64,000 nucleotides of DNA from Novosphingobium cyanobacteriorum (GTDB taxonomy: Bacteria > Pseudomonadota > Alphaproteobacteria > Sphingomonadales > Sphingomonadaceae): contig NZ_JAROCY010000017.1 in assembly GCF_029436685.1 (NCBI RefSeq), positions 1 to 64,000 on the forward strand, read 5' to 3'. How positions within the stretch are numbered: the first letter of the stretch is position 1; the number at the start of each line of letters is the position of its first letter. Of this stretch, positions 18,046-25,963 are shown one piece after another. The position numbers and the translations under genes are program-made. The notes under the pieces were generated by a model. The model saw only the letters and a list, made by a program, of their open reading frames with translations, was not told the origin of the DNA and did not search any database.

Positions 18046-18417
18046 GTGTCTAGGCTGCTCCGCGTGACCACCGTCGACAAATCGCGTTTCCGGCCCACTC
18101 CGGTGCTGCGGCCGCGCCGCCGCCGCCTGATGGCGCGTGTGCGCATGGTGGATGGCGCAGGGCTCGCCCGCGATGTCGTGGTGGAAAACGTCTCGCTCAG
18201 CGGGGTCCAGGCGCTCGCGCCCGATGGTCCGCCCGCGGTGGGAGACATGGTCACGCTCGATCTCGCGCCGGGCCAGTCGCTCTGGGGCGTGGTCCGCTGG
18301 ACCGACGGAAAGCGCTTCGGGGTGGAAGTGGACAACGCCGCCACCACGCCCGAACCGGCGGCCGAAGCCGCCGCGCCCACCTCTCAGTCCATGTGCCTCA
18401 GGCCCACGCGCAGGTAA
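18046..18417 (+). CDS. PilZ domain protein
   Basis: A 123-aa protein from a GTG start, with another GTG at 18064 possible. It has an arginine-rich front RPRRRRLMARVRM and the second PilZ motif VENVSLSGVQ (N-x-S-x-x-G), then beta strands ending WGVVRWTDGKRFGVEV. PilZ domains bind cyclic di-GMP. The output is unknown. Its 3' end overlaps the 3' end of the convergent pgsA by 34 bases. Confidence 0.75.
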   Translation: MSRLLRVTTVDKSRFRPTPVLRPRRRRLMARVRMVDGAGLARDVVVENVSLSGVQALAPDGPPAVGDMVTLDLAPGQSLWGVVRWTDGKRFGVEVDNAATTPEPAAEAAAPTSQSMCLRPTRR

Positions 18418-18977
18418 TCCCAGCCGGTAATCACTGTCAGCACCGCCGCGCCCCACAGCGTGGTCAGCCCCACGGTATGCGGCACGTTGGCCTCGAATCC
18501 GCCCACCGTCATCGTCCAGCCGGGCAGCGCATGGCCGAGGATCAGCGCGCCCAGGCATACCATCTGGAACGTGGTCTTCCACTTCGCCAGCTTCGACACC
18601 GGCACCGAAACCTGCAGCCCGCCCAGGAACTCGCGTAGGCCGGACACCGCGATCTCGCGGACCAGGATCACCAGCCCTGCCACCACGTGCAGGTCTCCCA
18701 CGAAGGGTCCGCGCAGCACGCCTTGCGCGCTCAGCACCAGGATCACCGCCGCCACCATGATCTTGTCGGCGATGGGATCAAGGAACACGCCCAGCTTGCT
18801 CACCGTACCCTGCGCGCGGGCAAGGTAGCCATCGAAGTAGTCGGTGATGCCCATCAGGCAGTACATGGCAAAGCCAAGGCCATAGCCCAGCGCCCATTCC
18901 GGCCACCACAGCAGCCCGGCCAGCAGCGGCACGGCCACGATGCGCGATAGCGTCAGCAGGTTGGGCAGGGTCAGCAT
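18384..18977 (-). CDS. pgsA: CDP-diacylglycerol--glycerol-3-phosphate 3-phosphatidyltransferase
   Basis: A 197-aa membrane enzyme making phosphatidylglycerol phosphate, the first committed step to phosphatidylglycerol and cardiolipin. The CDP-alcohol phosphotransferase motif is intact from D46 to D71 (DYFDGYLAR, then G, then LDPIADK). The start at 18977 (MLTLPNLLTLSRI) follows AGAGGA; a longer frame to 19046 is unlikely. It is divergent from an MFS gene that may also handle phospholipids. Confidence 0.94.
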   Translation of the reverse strand: MLTLPNLLTLSRIVAVPLLAGLLWWPEWALGYGLGFAMYCLMGITDYFDGYLARAQGTVSKLGVFLDPIADKIMVAAVILVLSAQGVLRGPFVGDLHVVAGLVILVREIAVSGLREFLGGLQVSVPVSKLAKWKTTFQMVCLGALILGHALPGWTMTVGGFEANVPHTVGLTTLWGAAVLTVITGWDYLRVGLRHMD

Positions 18978-19129
18978 CGTCCTCTGCCTAACCGCGTCAG
19001 GGGCGCTTGCAAACCCGCTTCGCACCGCCATGCGAGACTTGGGCAAAGATTGACCGCAACGAATGCCCCTTGCCGGGCGCGTCCATGCCGCTAAGGCTGC
19101 GCGTCATCCGAGGATACCCGGCAGACGGA

Positions 19130-20533
19130 ATGACCACGACAACCCACCTGCTCCGCCAGCGCCGTTTCCTGCCGCTGTTCGTGACCCAGCTTCTCGGCGC
19201 GTTCAACGACAACCTCTACAAGAACGCCATGGTCCTTTACGTGGTCTACAGCCTCTACAATTCAGAGGCTGAAGAAGCGCGCTTTTCCGCCATCGCCTCG
19301 GCCGCGTTCATCGTGCCGTTCGTGGCGCTGTCCGCACTGGCGGGACAGCTGGCGGACCTGCGCGACAAGGCCGGGATCATCCGCATCGTGAAGGCCTGCG
19401 AGATCGGCATCATGGCCGTGGGCGCGGGCGGGCTGTTCATGGCGTGGCAGGGCGTGCAGGTCACGACCATCGCCATCCCGCTGATGCTCGCCGCGCTTTT
19501 CGCCATGGGCCTGCACTCCACCTTCTTCGGCCCGATCAAATATGCGATTTTGCCGCAGCATCTCCACCCGGAAGAAGTGCTCGCCGGCACCGGCATGGTC
19601 GAGGCGGGCACCTATATCGCCATCCTTGCCGGCACGATCCTGGCGGGCTGGATCCCGGTTGAGGCCGCCGCGGTTACCGTGGTCGTCACCGCCCTGCTCG
19701 GCTTCTTCGCCGGGCGGCAGGTGCCCTCTGCCCCGCCGCAGCAAGCCGATCGCCCGCTCGAATTCCCGCTGCTGCGCCCGTTCCTGAACCACTGGCGCAA
19801 TCCGCTGGCCCGCGCGCTCGGCTTCCTGCCGGTGCTGCTGGCGGACCAGGGCCTTTCGGCCTGGCGGCTGGTGCGCAACACGCTGCACTATCGTCCGGTG
19901 TTCCTTGCGATCATGTCGATCAGCTTTTTCTGGACCATCGGCGCGGTGCTGTTCATCCAGTTCCCGCCGCTGGCCAAGAACGTGCTCGATGCCAGCAAGG
20001 AAGTGGCCAGCCTGTTCCTCGTCGTGTTCTCGGTGGGCGTCGCCATCGGCTCGGTGGCGATCAACCGCATGCTGAAGGGCAAGGTTTCGGCCCGCTTCGC
20101 CCCCGCCTCTGTACTGGTGATGGGCCTGTTCATCGTGGCCTTCCACGTGGTCTGCCAATCATGGACCCCGCATCCCACCGGCACCCTGCTCGATGCCTGG
20201 GCCTTCGTGGCCGAACCGCTCGCCGTGCCGCTGCTGCTCAGCCTGCTCGGCATCGCGGTGGCGGGCGGCATGTTCGTGGTGCCGCTCTATGCCTTCCTGA
20301 CCACCATGGTGGACAAGGCGGAAACCGCACGCACCATCGCCGCCAACAACGTGGTCAATTCCTTTGCCATGGCGATCGGCGCGGTGCTGGCGATGGGGCT
20401 TTCGGCGGCAGGCGTCAGCATCGTCAACCAGTTGCTGCTCAGCGCCGCGATGTGCCTCGTCTCCGCGCTGCTCGGCTGGCTGCTGCACAAGGCCGAACTC
20501 GCCCACCCTGGCGAGATCGGCCACAGTTTCTAA
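19130..20533 (+). CDS. MFS transporter, lysophospholipid transporter (LplT-like)
   Basis: A 467-aa protein with about 12 membrane segments. The N-terminus LLRQRRFLPLFVTQLLGAFNDNLYKNA and the FFGPIKYAILPQHL block are typical of LplT-type transporters that flip lysophospholipids inward for re-acylation. In many sphingomonads this protein is separate from, or fused to, an acyltransferase; no acyltransferase follows here. The start MTTTTHLLRQ is chosen because upstream residues do not match the family, though the ribosome site is weak. Confidence 0.78.
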   Translation: MTTTTHLLRQRRFLPLFVTQLLGAFNDNLYKNAMVLYVVYSLYNSEAEEARFSAIASAAFIVPFVALSALAGQLADLRDKAGIIRIVKACEIGIMAVGAGGLFMAWQGVQVTTIAIPLMLAALFAMGLHSTFFGPIKYAILPQHLHPEEVLAGTGMVEAGTYIAILAGTILAGWIPVEAAAVTVVVTALLGFFAGRQVPSAPPQQADRPLEFPLLRPFLNHWRNPLARALGFLPVLLADQGLSAWRLVRNTLHYRPVFLAIMSISFFWTIGAVLFIQFPPLAKNVLDASKEVASLFLVVFSVGVAIGSVAINRMLKGKVSARFAPASVLVMGLFIVAFHVVCQSWTPHPTGTLLDAWAFVAEPLAVPLLLSLLGIAVAGGMFVVPLYAFLTTMVDKAETARTIAANNVVNSFAMAIGAVLAMGLSAAGVSIVNQLLLSAAMCLVSALLGWLLHKAELAHPGEIGHSF

Positions 20534-20558
20534 GATTACTTCCGCTTACGCGGACACT

Positions 20559-20649
20559 GCACCGGCCCGCTCCCCCGCCCGGCCGCCCACAGCGTTCAAT
20601 TCCGTTGGGTGGCACAGTTGGACATTTGGGCGGGGGAGCGGGCCGGTGC
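20559..20649. repeat. Long inverted repeat with 22-bp perfect arms
   Basis: The arm at 20559-20580 is the exact reverse complement of 20628-20649 (it begins GCACCGGCCCGCTCCCC). The 47-base centre contains TTGGACATTT. A related copy lies at 36626-36667. It sits between the convergent transporter and a small membrane protein gene, so it could end transcription in both directions. Confidence 0.8.
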
Positions 20650-20688
20650 CGCCCTCTGTTTCAGCCTCGCTGAAACAGCAAACAGCTT

Positions 20689-20931
20689 TCAGCTGATGAA
20701 CGTCGCCACAGCGAGGAAGCACGCGCAGTAGGCCAGCAGGAAGTCCTTCACGTCCTGCAGCGTCAGCTTCTTCCAGTTCACATCGGGCGATCGCAGCTGC
20801 ATTTCGGCGCGCTCCATCGCGGCGACCACTTCCGGCTCAAACTGCGGCATCGGGCGCAGCACGCGCGGCGGCAGGCTGCGGCGGAACGGGTGGCCGGAGG
20901 GTGCGGCAGCGGTGAGGTGCGGCGTACTCAT
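20689..20931 (-). CDS. Small hypothetical membrane-anchored protein
   Basis: An 80-aa protein with no family I recognise. The N-terminal half is proline/arginine-rich (HPFRRSLPPRVLRPMPQFEPEV); the C-terminal 20 residues (FLLAYCACFLAVATFIS) form one membrane helix, suggesting a tail-anchored protein. The start at 20931 (MSTPHLTAA) was chosen as the first ATG giving a compact protein; a longer frame to 21027 exists. Confidence 0.6.
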   Translation of the reverse strand: MSTPHLTAAAPSGHPFRRSLPPRVLRPMPQFEPEVVAAMERAEMQLRSPDVNWKKLTLQDVKDFLLAYCACFLAVATFIS

Positions 20932-21027
20932 GACAAAGGCGTTAACGCTTTGTTGACCATTTGGCACCCGCCCCTTCGCCAGTTTTTGAAGCCCCGTGCC
21001 GCAACGGGACAACAGGCCCCAATGCAA

Positions 21028-21057
21028 CAGGGCCGCTCCCTTGCGGAAGCGGCCCTG
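21028..21057 (-). terminator. Terminator-like hairpin after the csbD-like gene
   Basis: A perfect 10-bp stem CAGGGCCGCT / AGCGGCCCTG with a 10-base loop lies 26 bases past the stop of the minus-strand CsbD gene. The following T-run is weak. Confidence 0.6.
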
Positions 21058-21082
21058 CCGTCAATCACAGGTCAGCCGCGGC

Positions 21083-21265
21083 TCAGACGTCGTCGCCCAG
21101 CGCGCCCTTCACCTTGCCCGAAACGTTCTGCACATCGCCCTTGAGCGACTGCGCAGCACCTTCGGCCTTCAGCTTGTCGTTGCCAGTCACTTCACCGGCA
21201 ACCTGCTTGGCGCCACCAGCAATCTTGTTGCCTGCGGCCTTGGCCCGGTCGGTCAGTTCACCCAT
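21083..21265 (-). CDS. CsbD family stress-response protein
   Basis: A 60-aa hydrophilic protein: MGELTDRAKAAGNKIAGGAK, then QVAGEVTGNDKLKAEGAAQSL and KGDVQNVSGKVKGALGD. This is the CsbD layout; such proteins are small, abundant under general stress, and of unknown mechanism. The start at 21265 has AAGGAGAT upstream. In alphaproteobacteria such genes are often under the general stress sigma factor EcfG, but I did not find a clear promoter motif. Confidence 0.9.
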   Translation of the reverse strand: MGELTDRAKAAGNKIAGGAKQVAGEVTGNDKLKAEGAAQSLKGDVQNVSGKVKGALGDDV

Positions 21266-21328
21266 CGCGTATCTCCTTGGCTGGGCAGGCGTTTCCGCCC
21301 GCACTTGCCGCAAACTACGCGCCGCGCG

Positions 21329-21775
21329 TCACTCGGTTCCGCCAGCCATCTCCAGAAGCAGCGCCCACTCGGTCGGCCGCACCGCAGACACGGACAGGCG
21401 TGAAAGGCGGATCAGCTCCATCTCCTGCAGCGCCTCGGTCGCCTTGATCTGCGCCAGCGTGACGGGCTGCTTCAGCTTCACCACCGGCTTCACCTTCACC
21501 GCCGCCCACTTGCCATCGAAGTCGGTCGGATCGGTTATCCCGCCCACGCTGATCATCGCCACCGCCACGATCTCCTTGCCGATGTTGGAGTGGTAGAAGA
21601 AGGCCAGGTCCCCCGGCTGCATCGTGCGCAGGTTGCGCGCGGCAAGGTGGTTGCGCACCCCGTCCCACGTGCCCTCGCCCTCGGCCACGAGGTCGTCATA
21701 GCTGTAGACGTCCGGTTCGGACTTCATCAGCCACAGCTGGCGTCCTTCGGTGTCGCTAACGTTGATTTTGCCCAT
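21329..21775 (-). CDS. EVE domain protein (thymocyte nuclear protein 1-like)
   Basis: A 148-aa PUA-like EVE protein. The motifs LWLMKSEPDVYSYDDL, WDGVRNHLAARNLR, GDLAFFYHSN and VKPVVKLKQPVTLAQIKA are those of the family. EVE domains have an aromatic pocket for modified bases in DNA or RNA. The biological role here is unknown. It is complete and sits alone between csbD and a divergent oxygenase gene. Confidence 0.9.
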   Translation of the reverse strand: MGKINVSDTEGRQLWLMKSEPDVYSYDDLVAEGEGTWDGVRNHLAARNLRTMQPGDLAFFYHSNIGKEIVAVAMISVGGITDPTDFDGKWAAVKVKPVVKLKQPVTLAQIKATEALQEMELIRLSRLSVSAVRPTEWALLLEMAGGTE

Positions 21776-21835
21776 GGTACCCCCGGCGATTCCCGTTAAG
21801 CCGGGCCCTTACCCGATTTCGGCCACAGGAACAGT

Positions 21836-22771
21836 ATGCCCCTCAAGTCCCTCCCCATCCTTTCGCTTGAAGACGATCCCGCAGCCCTCTCGCAAAGCCT
21901 TGGGGACAGCTTTCGCACGTTCGGCTTCGCCATGGTGAAGGACCACGGGCTCGATCCCGCATTGGTCGCGCGCGGGTGGGAACTGACGCGCACGTTCTTC
22001 GCCCTGCCCGATGCGGAAAAGCGCCGCTGGCACGTGCCGGGCCAAGGTGGTGCGCGGGGCTACACCCCTTTCGGGCGCGAAATTGCCAAGGGCGCCCCCG
22101 TGGCCGATCTCAAGGAATTCTGGCATGTCGGGCGTGATCTGCCGCCCGGCCACCCCCTGCTCTCCCCCTCGATGCCGCCCAACGTCTGGCCAGATGAACC
22201 AGACGGCTTCCGCGAAACCTTCACTGCCCTGTTCGCTGCATTCGAGGATGCCGGCGCGCGCATCCTTGCGCGCATCGCGGTGTGGCTGGGGCTGGACGCG
22301 CAGTGGTTCGATCCCGCCATCGCCGATGGCAACTCGGTGCTGCGCCTGCTGCACTATCCGCCGGTCACGGGTGACGCCGCCGGCGCCATCCGCGCCGGCG
22401 CGCACGAGGATATCAACCTGATCACCCTGTTGCTGGGCGCGGAGGAAGCCGGCCTCGAACTGCTCACCCGCGAAGGCGAATGGCTGGAGGTCTCGCCGCC
22501 GCCTGGTGCCTTGGTGGTCAACATCGGTGACATGCTGCAGCGCCTGACCAACCACGTCCTGCCCAGCACCACCCACCGCGTGCGCAACCCGGCGGGGGCC
22601 CGCGCCCACGCCAGCCGCTATTCGATGCCATTCTTCCTGCACCTGCGCAGCGATTTCCGCTTCGCCACGCTGCCCGGCTGCATCACCCCGGAAAACCCGG
22701 ACCGCTACCCCAAAAGCATCACCGCCGACGATTACCTGCAGGAACGCCTGCGCGAGATCGGGCTGAAGTAA
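21836..22771 (+). CDS. 2-oxoglutarate/Fe(II)-dependent dioxygenase, isopenicillin N synthase family
   Basis: A 311-aa protein with an N-terminal DIOX_N part (GFAMVKDHGLDPALV, FFALPDAEKRRW) and a C-terminal jelly roll. The iron site is H-x-D in RAGAHEDINLITLL with a distal H in STTHRV, and the oxoglutarate-binding arginine lies in SRYSMPFFL. Relatives hydroxylate or desaturate small molecules; the substrate is not predictable. Confidence 0.88.
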   Translation: MPLKSLPILSLEDDPAALSQSLGDSFRTFGFAMVKDHGLDPALVARGWELTRTFFALPDAEKRRWHVPGQGGARGYTPFGREIAKGAPVADLKEFWHVGRDLPPGHPLLSPSMPPNVWPDEPDGFRETFTALFAAFEDAGARILARIAVWLGLDAQWFDPAIADGNSVLRLLHYPPVTGDAAGAIRAGAHEDINLITLLLGAEEAGLELLTREGEWLEVSPPPGALVVNIGDMLQRLTNHVLPSTTHRVRNPAGARAHASRYSMPFFLHLRSDFRFATLPGCITPENPDRYPKSITADDYLQERLREIGLK

Positions 22772-22820
22772 CCAAGGTCCTCCCCGTCTTTCCGAAGGAC
22801 AAATGGCGAGGCGCGGTCGC

Positions 22821-22853
22821 CCTCCCCGTTTGTGCTTTGCAAAAACAGGGAGG
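22821..22853. terminator. Hairpin between convergent genes
   Basis: CCTCCCCGTTTGTGC and GCAAAAACAGGGAGG pair at 13 of 15 positions around a TTT loop. It lies between the stop of the dioxygenase gene (plus) and the stop of the ClpP-like gene (minus), so it may terminate both. Confidence 0.55.
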
Positions 22854-22864
22854 ATCAGCAGTCG

Positions 22865-23587
22865 CTAACCCACTTTTTCAGTGGGCATCACGTTGTACTT
22901 CCGCACCTCGTCCTGCGTCAGGCAATACCGCGTGCTCTTGTTCGCCGCGCTCGCCACCGCCTGCTGCTTGTACATCACCTCGGTCAGCAGTTTCCGGCTG
23001 ATCCCCATGCGGATCAGGAAGTCGTTGTCCTCGCTCGCCAGCAGCGCGCTCGATTGCTCGATCTCGCCGATCAGGCGGGTGGTCTCCTCGGTCCCTTCCT
23101 CCACCGAAAGCTCGATGGTGTCGCGATCCCCGGTGTGGGTGAACATGTGCACCATGAACACCCCGCCCGGGTCCACGAAGCGCCGGTCCCCGCCCATGAA
23201 CACGAAATTGCAGGCCGAAAAGCAGGTCCACCCTGCCGGAATGCGGGTGACCATGCCCGGATAGCTGCGGATCACCTTGCCCGCCGCATTGCCCGCATGC
23301 GCATCGCCGCCGCGGCTGCGGATCCACACTTCCTCCACCTGCTCGTCGGCATCGATCGCCGCTTTCAGCCGGTTGGGAAAGCCCGCGTCGATGATCCCGT
23401 CGGCAATCAGCACGTGCTTGCCGTTGCGCACCGCCGGCGTCACCGTGATCGCCTTGGCCTGTCCCCAGTCGGGCTTGGCCGGACAGGTCGGGTTTTCCTT
23501 GTCCAGCGCGGGCGGCGGCGGCGCCGCCCCCATCAGCGCCAGCGCAAAACCGCCAAGCGCCAGTCCCTTGCGCGCGATTCCCGCCAT
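22865..23587 (-). CDS. Exported ClpP/crotonase-fold protein (COG3904-like)
   Basis: A 240-aa protein with an N-terminal signal peptide (GLALGGFALALMGAA). The body resembles periplasmic ClpP-like serine hydrolases: an IRSRGGDAHAGNAAGKVIR strand-loop, then CFSACNFVFMGGDRR where S in the FSAC motif is the likely nucleophile, then VFMVHMFTH with a candidate histidine. The substrate is unknown. Its start overlaps the stop of the upstream exported protein by one base (TGATG), so the two form a translationally coupled pair. Proteolytic activity is a prediction only. Confidence 0.7.
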   Translation of the reverse strand: MAGIARKGLALGGFALALMGAAPPPPALDKENPTCPAKPDWGQAKAITVTPAVRNGKHVLIADGIIDAGFPNRLKAAIDADEQVEEVWIRSRGGDAHAGNAAGKVIRSYPGMVTRIPAGWTCFSACNFVFMGGDRRFVDPGGVFMVHMFTHTGDRDTIELSVEEGTEETTRLIGEIEQSSALLASEDNDFLIRMGISRKLLTEVMYKQQAVASAANKSTRYCLTQDEVRKYNVMPTEKVG

Positions 23588-24177
23588 CACGCCTGAAGCG
23601 CGTAACGCGTGGCTGGCGGCTTGCGGCACATGCGCTTGTCTGCCGTGGTTTCCTCGCCCTTCACGATGATAACGTCGGTCACTGTGATGCACTGCATCCC
23701 GCCCTTGGCGTTGTCATTGCGGGCAATCACCGTGCTGGTGCCCGAAACGTCCTCGCGCGTGCCGCTGGTCCAGGAACTGCTGCTGCCCACTTCGGGGGGC
23801 GAATCTTCCGCATCGTCGGAGCCGCGCGTCGCCGCCAACGTGGCCTGCGCCGCCTGCTGCTGTTCGGCCGGGTCCAGCCTGCAGGCGATGGCGTTGGTCA
23901 GCGTATCGGCCACTTCCGCCGTGGGGAAATAGCTGGATACCCCGGCATTGCTCGCCGCGCGGCCCAGACCCTGGCTCAACAGCCCGCCCAGCATCGCCGA
24001 TCCCTCGCTCTTGCTCTTGCCCTTGGGGCAGCCGTCGCTGCTCTTGGACGAGCTGCTTGAGGATGACGTGGGAAAAGACGGCAGGCTGAACCCGCCAAAC
24101 TGGGCGCTGGCCTGCTGCGCCACCATGGCGAACGCCAGCGCGGCGGCCATCGCGGACTTGCGTGGGGTACTGATCAT
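23587..24177 (-). CDS. Secreted serine-rich protein of unknown function
   Basis: A 196-aa protein with a clear signal peptide ending ASAQFGG. It has a serine run (FPTSSSSSSSKSSDGCPKG), a glycine-rich GSAMLGGLLSQGLG stretch, and several cysteines (CPKG, ACRLD, MQCITV, MCRKP). The C-terminal part CITVTDVIIVKGEETTADKRMC looks like a small beta domain of the kind found with COG3904 genes. I do not recognise the family. It is the first gene of a coupled pair with the ClpP-like protein, suggesting a partner, substrate or regulator. Confidence 0.6.
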   Translation of the reverse strand: MISTPRKSAMAAALAFAMVAQQASAQFGGFSLPSFPTSSSSSSSKSSDGCPKGKSKSEGSAMLGGLLSQGLGRAASNAGVSSYFPTAEVADTLTNAIACRLDPAEQQQAAQATLAATRGSDDAEDSPPEVGSSSSWTSGTREDVSGTSTVIARNDNAKGGMQCITVTDVIIVKGEETTADKRMCRKPPATRYALQA

Positions 24178-24325
24178 CGAATCGTTATCCTTCGCAGGGG
24201 CTCGGCGACGGCCCCCTTATGCCGTCGTTCCGTTGCTTTGCTTGCATCGTTCTACGGTGCGACCCGATAGCGCAGAAAACTAAGGCCGGGTGTGACGCGC
24301 GTCAATCGCGGGGGTTACCCAACGA

Positions 24326-25069
24326 TCAGGTAAACACGGGCCGCCGTCTATCCCGGAACGCGACCAGCCCTTCGCGAAAATGCGCCCCGGCAAAGGCCGA
24401 ATCGAACGCTTCATCAAAGGCTTCGTCGCAATAATCGGCCTGCACCATCGCCTTCAGGCTGGCCACGCTGCCTGGCGCATTGGACGCTGCGGCCCGCGCC
24501 CAGGCAAGCGCCGCCGCCATCGGGTCTTCCGCCACGATTTCGGCCAGCCCGATCCGCGCCGCTTCCGCCGCGTCCACCGGCCCCGCGCCATACAGCAGCC
24601 GCGCGGCCTGCCCGCGGCCGACCAGCGCCACCAGCCGCGCCACATCCTCTTGCGGATAGGTGATGCCCAGCTTCGCCGGAGTCACCGCAAACACCGCGCC
24701 CGGTGCCGCCACGCGCATGTCACAGGCCAGCGCCAGCGCCACGCCCGCACCAAAGCAATCACCTTCCACCACCGCCACCGTGGCAATCGGCAGGCTGGCC
24801 AAAGGCTCCATCGCCGCCCGCATCGCCTGCCGGAAGGGCACGCGCCGATCGGGGTGATCGGCCAGCGCGGCGATTTCCTTCAGGTCCGATCCCGAACAGA
24901 ACATCCCCGCCGTGGCCGAGCGCAGCACCAGCGCCCGCGCGTCACTGGCCGCCACGTGCTCCACCGCATCGGCCAGTGCCCGCCAGCCCGCCATGTTCAG
25001 CGCATTGCGCGTGCGCGGCGAATCGAACGCGATGGTCGCGATTGGCCCATCGATGGAAATGGCTATCAT
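24326..25069 (-). CDS. Enoyl-CoA hydratase/isomerase family protein
   Basis: A 247-aa crotonase-fold protein. The oxyanion-hole loops are present: SATAGMFCSGSDLKEIAAL near residue 60 and the second in VEGDCFGAGVALALACDMRVA near residue 105. The catalytic glutamates of true hydratases are not both evident (GDCFGAG, AKLGITYP), so the reaction (hydration, isomerisation or thioester hydrolysis) is open. It stands alone, with tRNA-Ala upstream. Confidence 0.85.
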   Translation of the reverse strand: MIAISIDGPIATIAFDSPRTRNALNMAGWRALADAVEHVAASDARALVLRSATAGMFCSGSDLKEIAALADHPDRRVPFRQAMRAAMEPLASLPIATVAVVEGDCFGAGVALALACDMRVAAPGAVFAVTPAKLGITYPQEDVARLVALVGRGQAARLLYGAGPVDAAEAARIGLAEIVAEDPMAAALAWARAAASNAPGSVASLKAMVQADYCDEAFDEAFDSAFAGAHFREGLVAFRDRRRPVFT

Positions 25070-25237
25070 GTATCTGGCCCCTTGCTTCAGTTCCTCATGC
25101 CACGAGGTACAGGGAGCGCAAGCGGGCCTTGCCGCCTGACCGTCGCGGCGAGCGGAGCAAGGCTATCCGGAGCCGCGCACAAAGCCATCAGGCCAGCACC
25201 GGCACGCATTCAACGATGTCAGGAAAAAGTAGAGAAA

Positions 25238-25313
25238 TGGTGGAGCCTAGCGGGATCGAACCGCTGACCTCCTGCATGCCATGCAGGCGCTCTCCCAGCT
25301 GAGCTAAGGCCCC
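25238..25313 (-). tRNA. tRNA-Ala (anticodon GGC)
   Basis: A 76-base cloverleaf on the minus strand. The acceptor arm GGGGCCT pairs with AGGCTCC and the encoded 3' end is ACCA. The D-arm has AGCTCAGCTGGGAGAGC, the anticodon loop ATGGCAT gives GGC at 25278-25280, and the T-arm is GCGGTTCGATCCCGC. It is complete and lies between the crotonase gene and the FYDLN-type gene. Confidence 0.97.
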
Positions 25314-25478
25314 ATTCATTTCATCAAGGCTGCCCTGGGAGGCGGCCTTTCCGGCGGTGTTCGCCGCCGGGAGCCGGGCCTTTAGGGGAGGCCCATTCGG
25401 CTGGCAAGATGAAAAATTCGCCGGCCGGAATTTTCTCGCCGGGGCCGCCGCCTGCGCGCGCGGCCCCGGCAAAAGATG

Positions 25479-25796
25479 TCAGATTTCTTCGTCTTCGCCG
25501 TCGTGCCCGGCCACGCCCAGGTCGTCGTCGCCACCCAGGTCCACGTCGTTGTCGGGCGAATCGCCGTCCTCGTCGATGTCCAGATCCTCGTCCGCCAGAT
25601 CAACGTCGGGATCGGCCTCGACCTTCTCCTTCTGGATCTCTTCGTACGGGATCGGCTGCTTCGACTTGAGCACCGGTTCCGGCTGCCAGGCATACTTGCA
25701 CTCGACGCAGGTGACCGGGTCGTCCTTGCCCAGGTCATAGAAGCGGGTGCCACACTTCGGGCAGCTGTGCTTGGCGCCCCATTCAGGCTTGACCAT
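25479..25796 (-). CDS. TIGR02300 (FYDLN acid) family protein
   Basis: A 105-aa protein found in most alphaproteobacteria, function unknown. The N-terminus MVKPEWGAKHSCPKCGTRFYDLGKDDPVTCVECKY, read in parts, holds a four-cysteine zinc ribbon (CPKC and CVEC). The C-terminal half is almost entirely acidic (DPDVDLADEDLDIDEDGD). In this copy the family FYDLN motif reads FYDLG. It is divergent from aroA, the usual arrangement. Confidence 0.92.
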   Translation of the reverse strand: MVKPEWGAKHSCPKCGTRFYDLGKDDPVTCVECKYAWQPEPVLKSKQPIPYEEIQKEKVEADPDVDLADEDLDIDEDGDSPDNDVDLGGDDDLGVAGHDGEDEEI

Positions 25797-25963
25797 GAAA
25801 ATTCCTCAAGTCTTGCCCGGTGGATGCACCGGGCGGAAAAGCTGCACACTTGATGGTTCCGCATGACGGCGGAATCAAGAGAGCGCGCGCCTTGCCATAG
25901 CGGCAACGCGCTGTCAAAAGCCCGCGCGCTTTCATATCCGCCGCACGCGAAAGAATCCTGACG

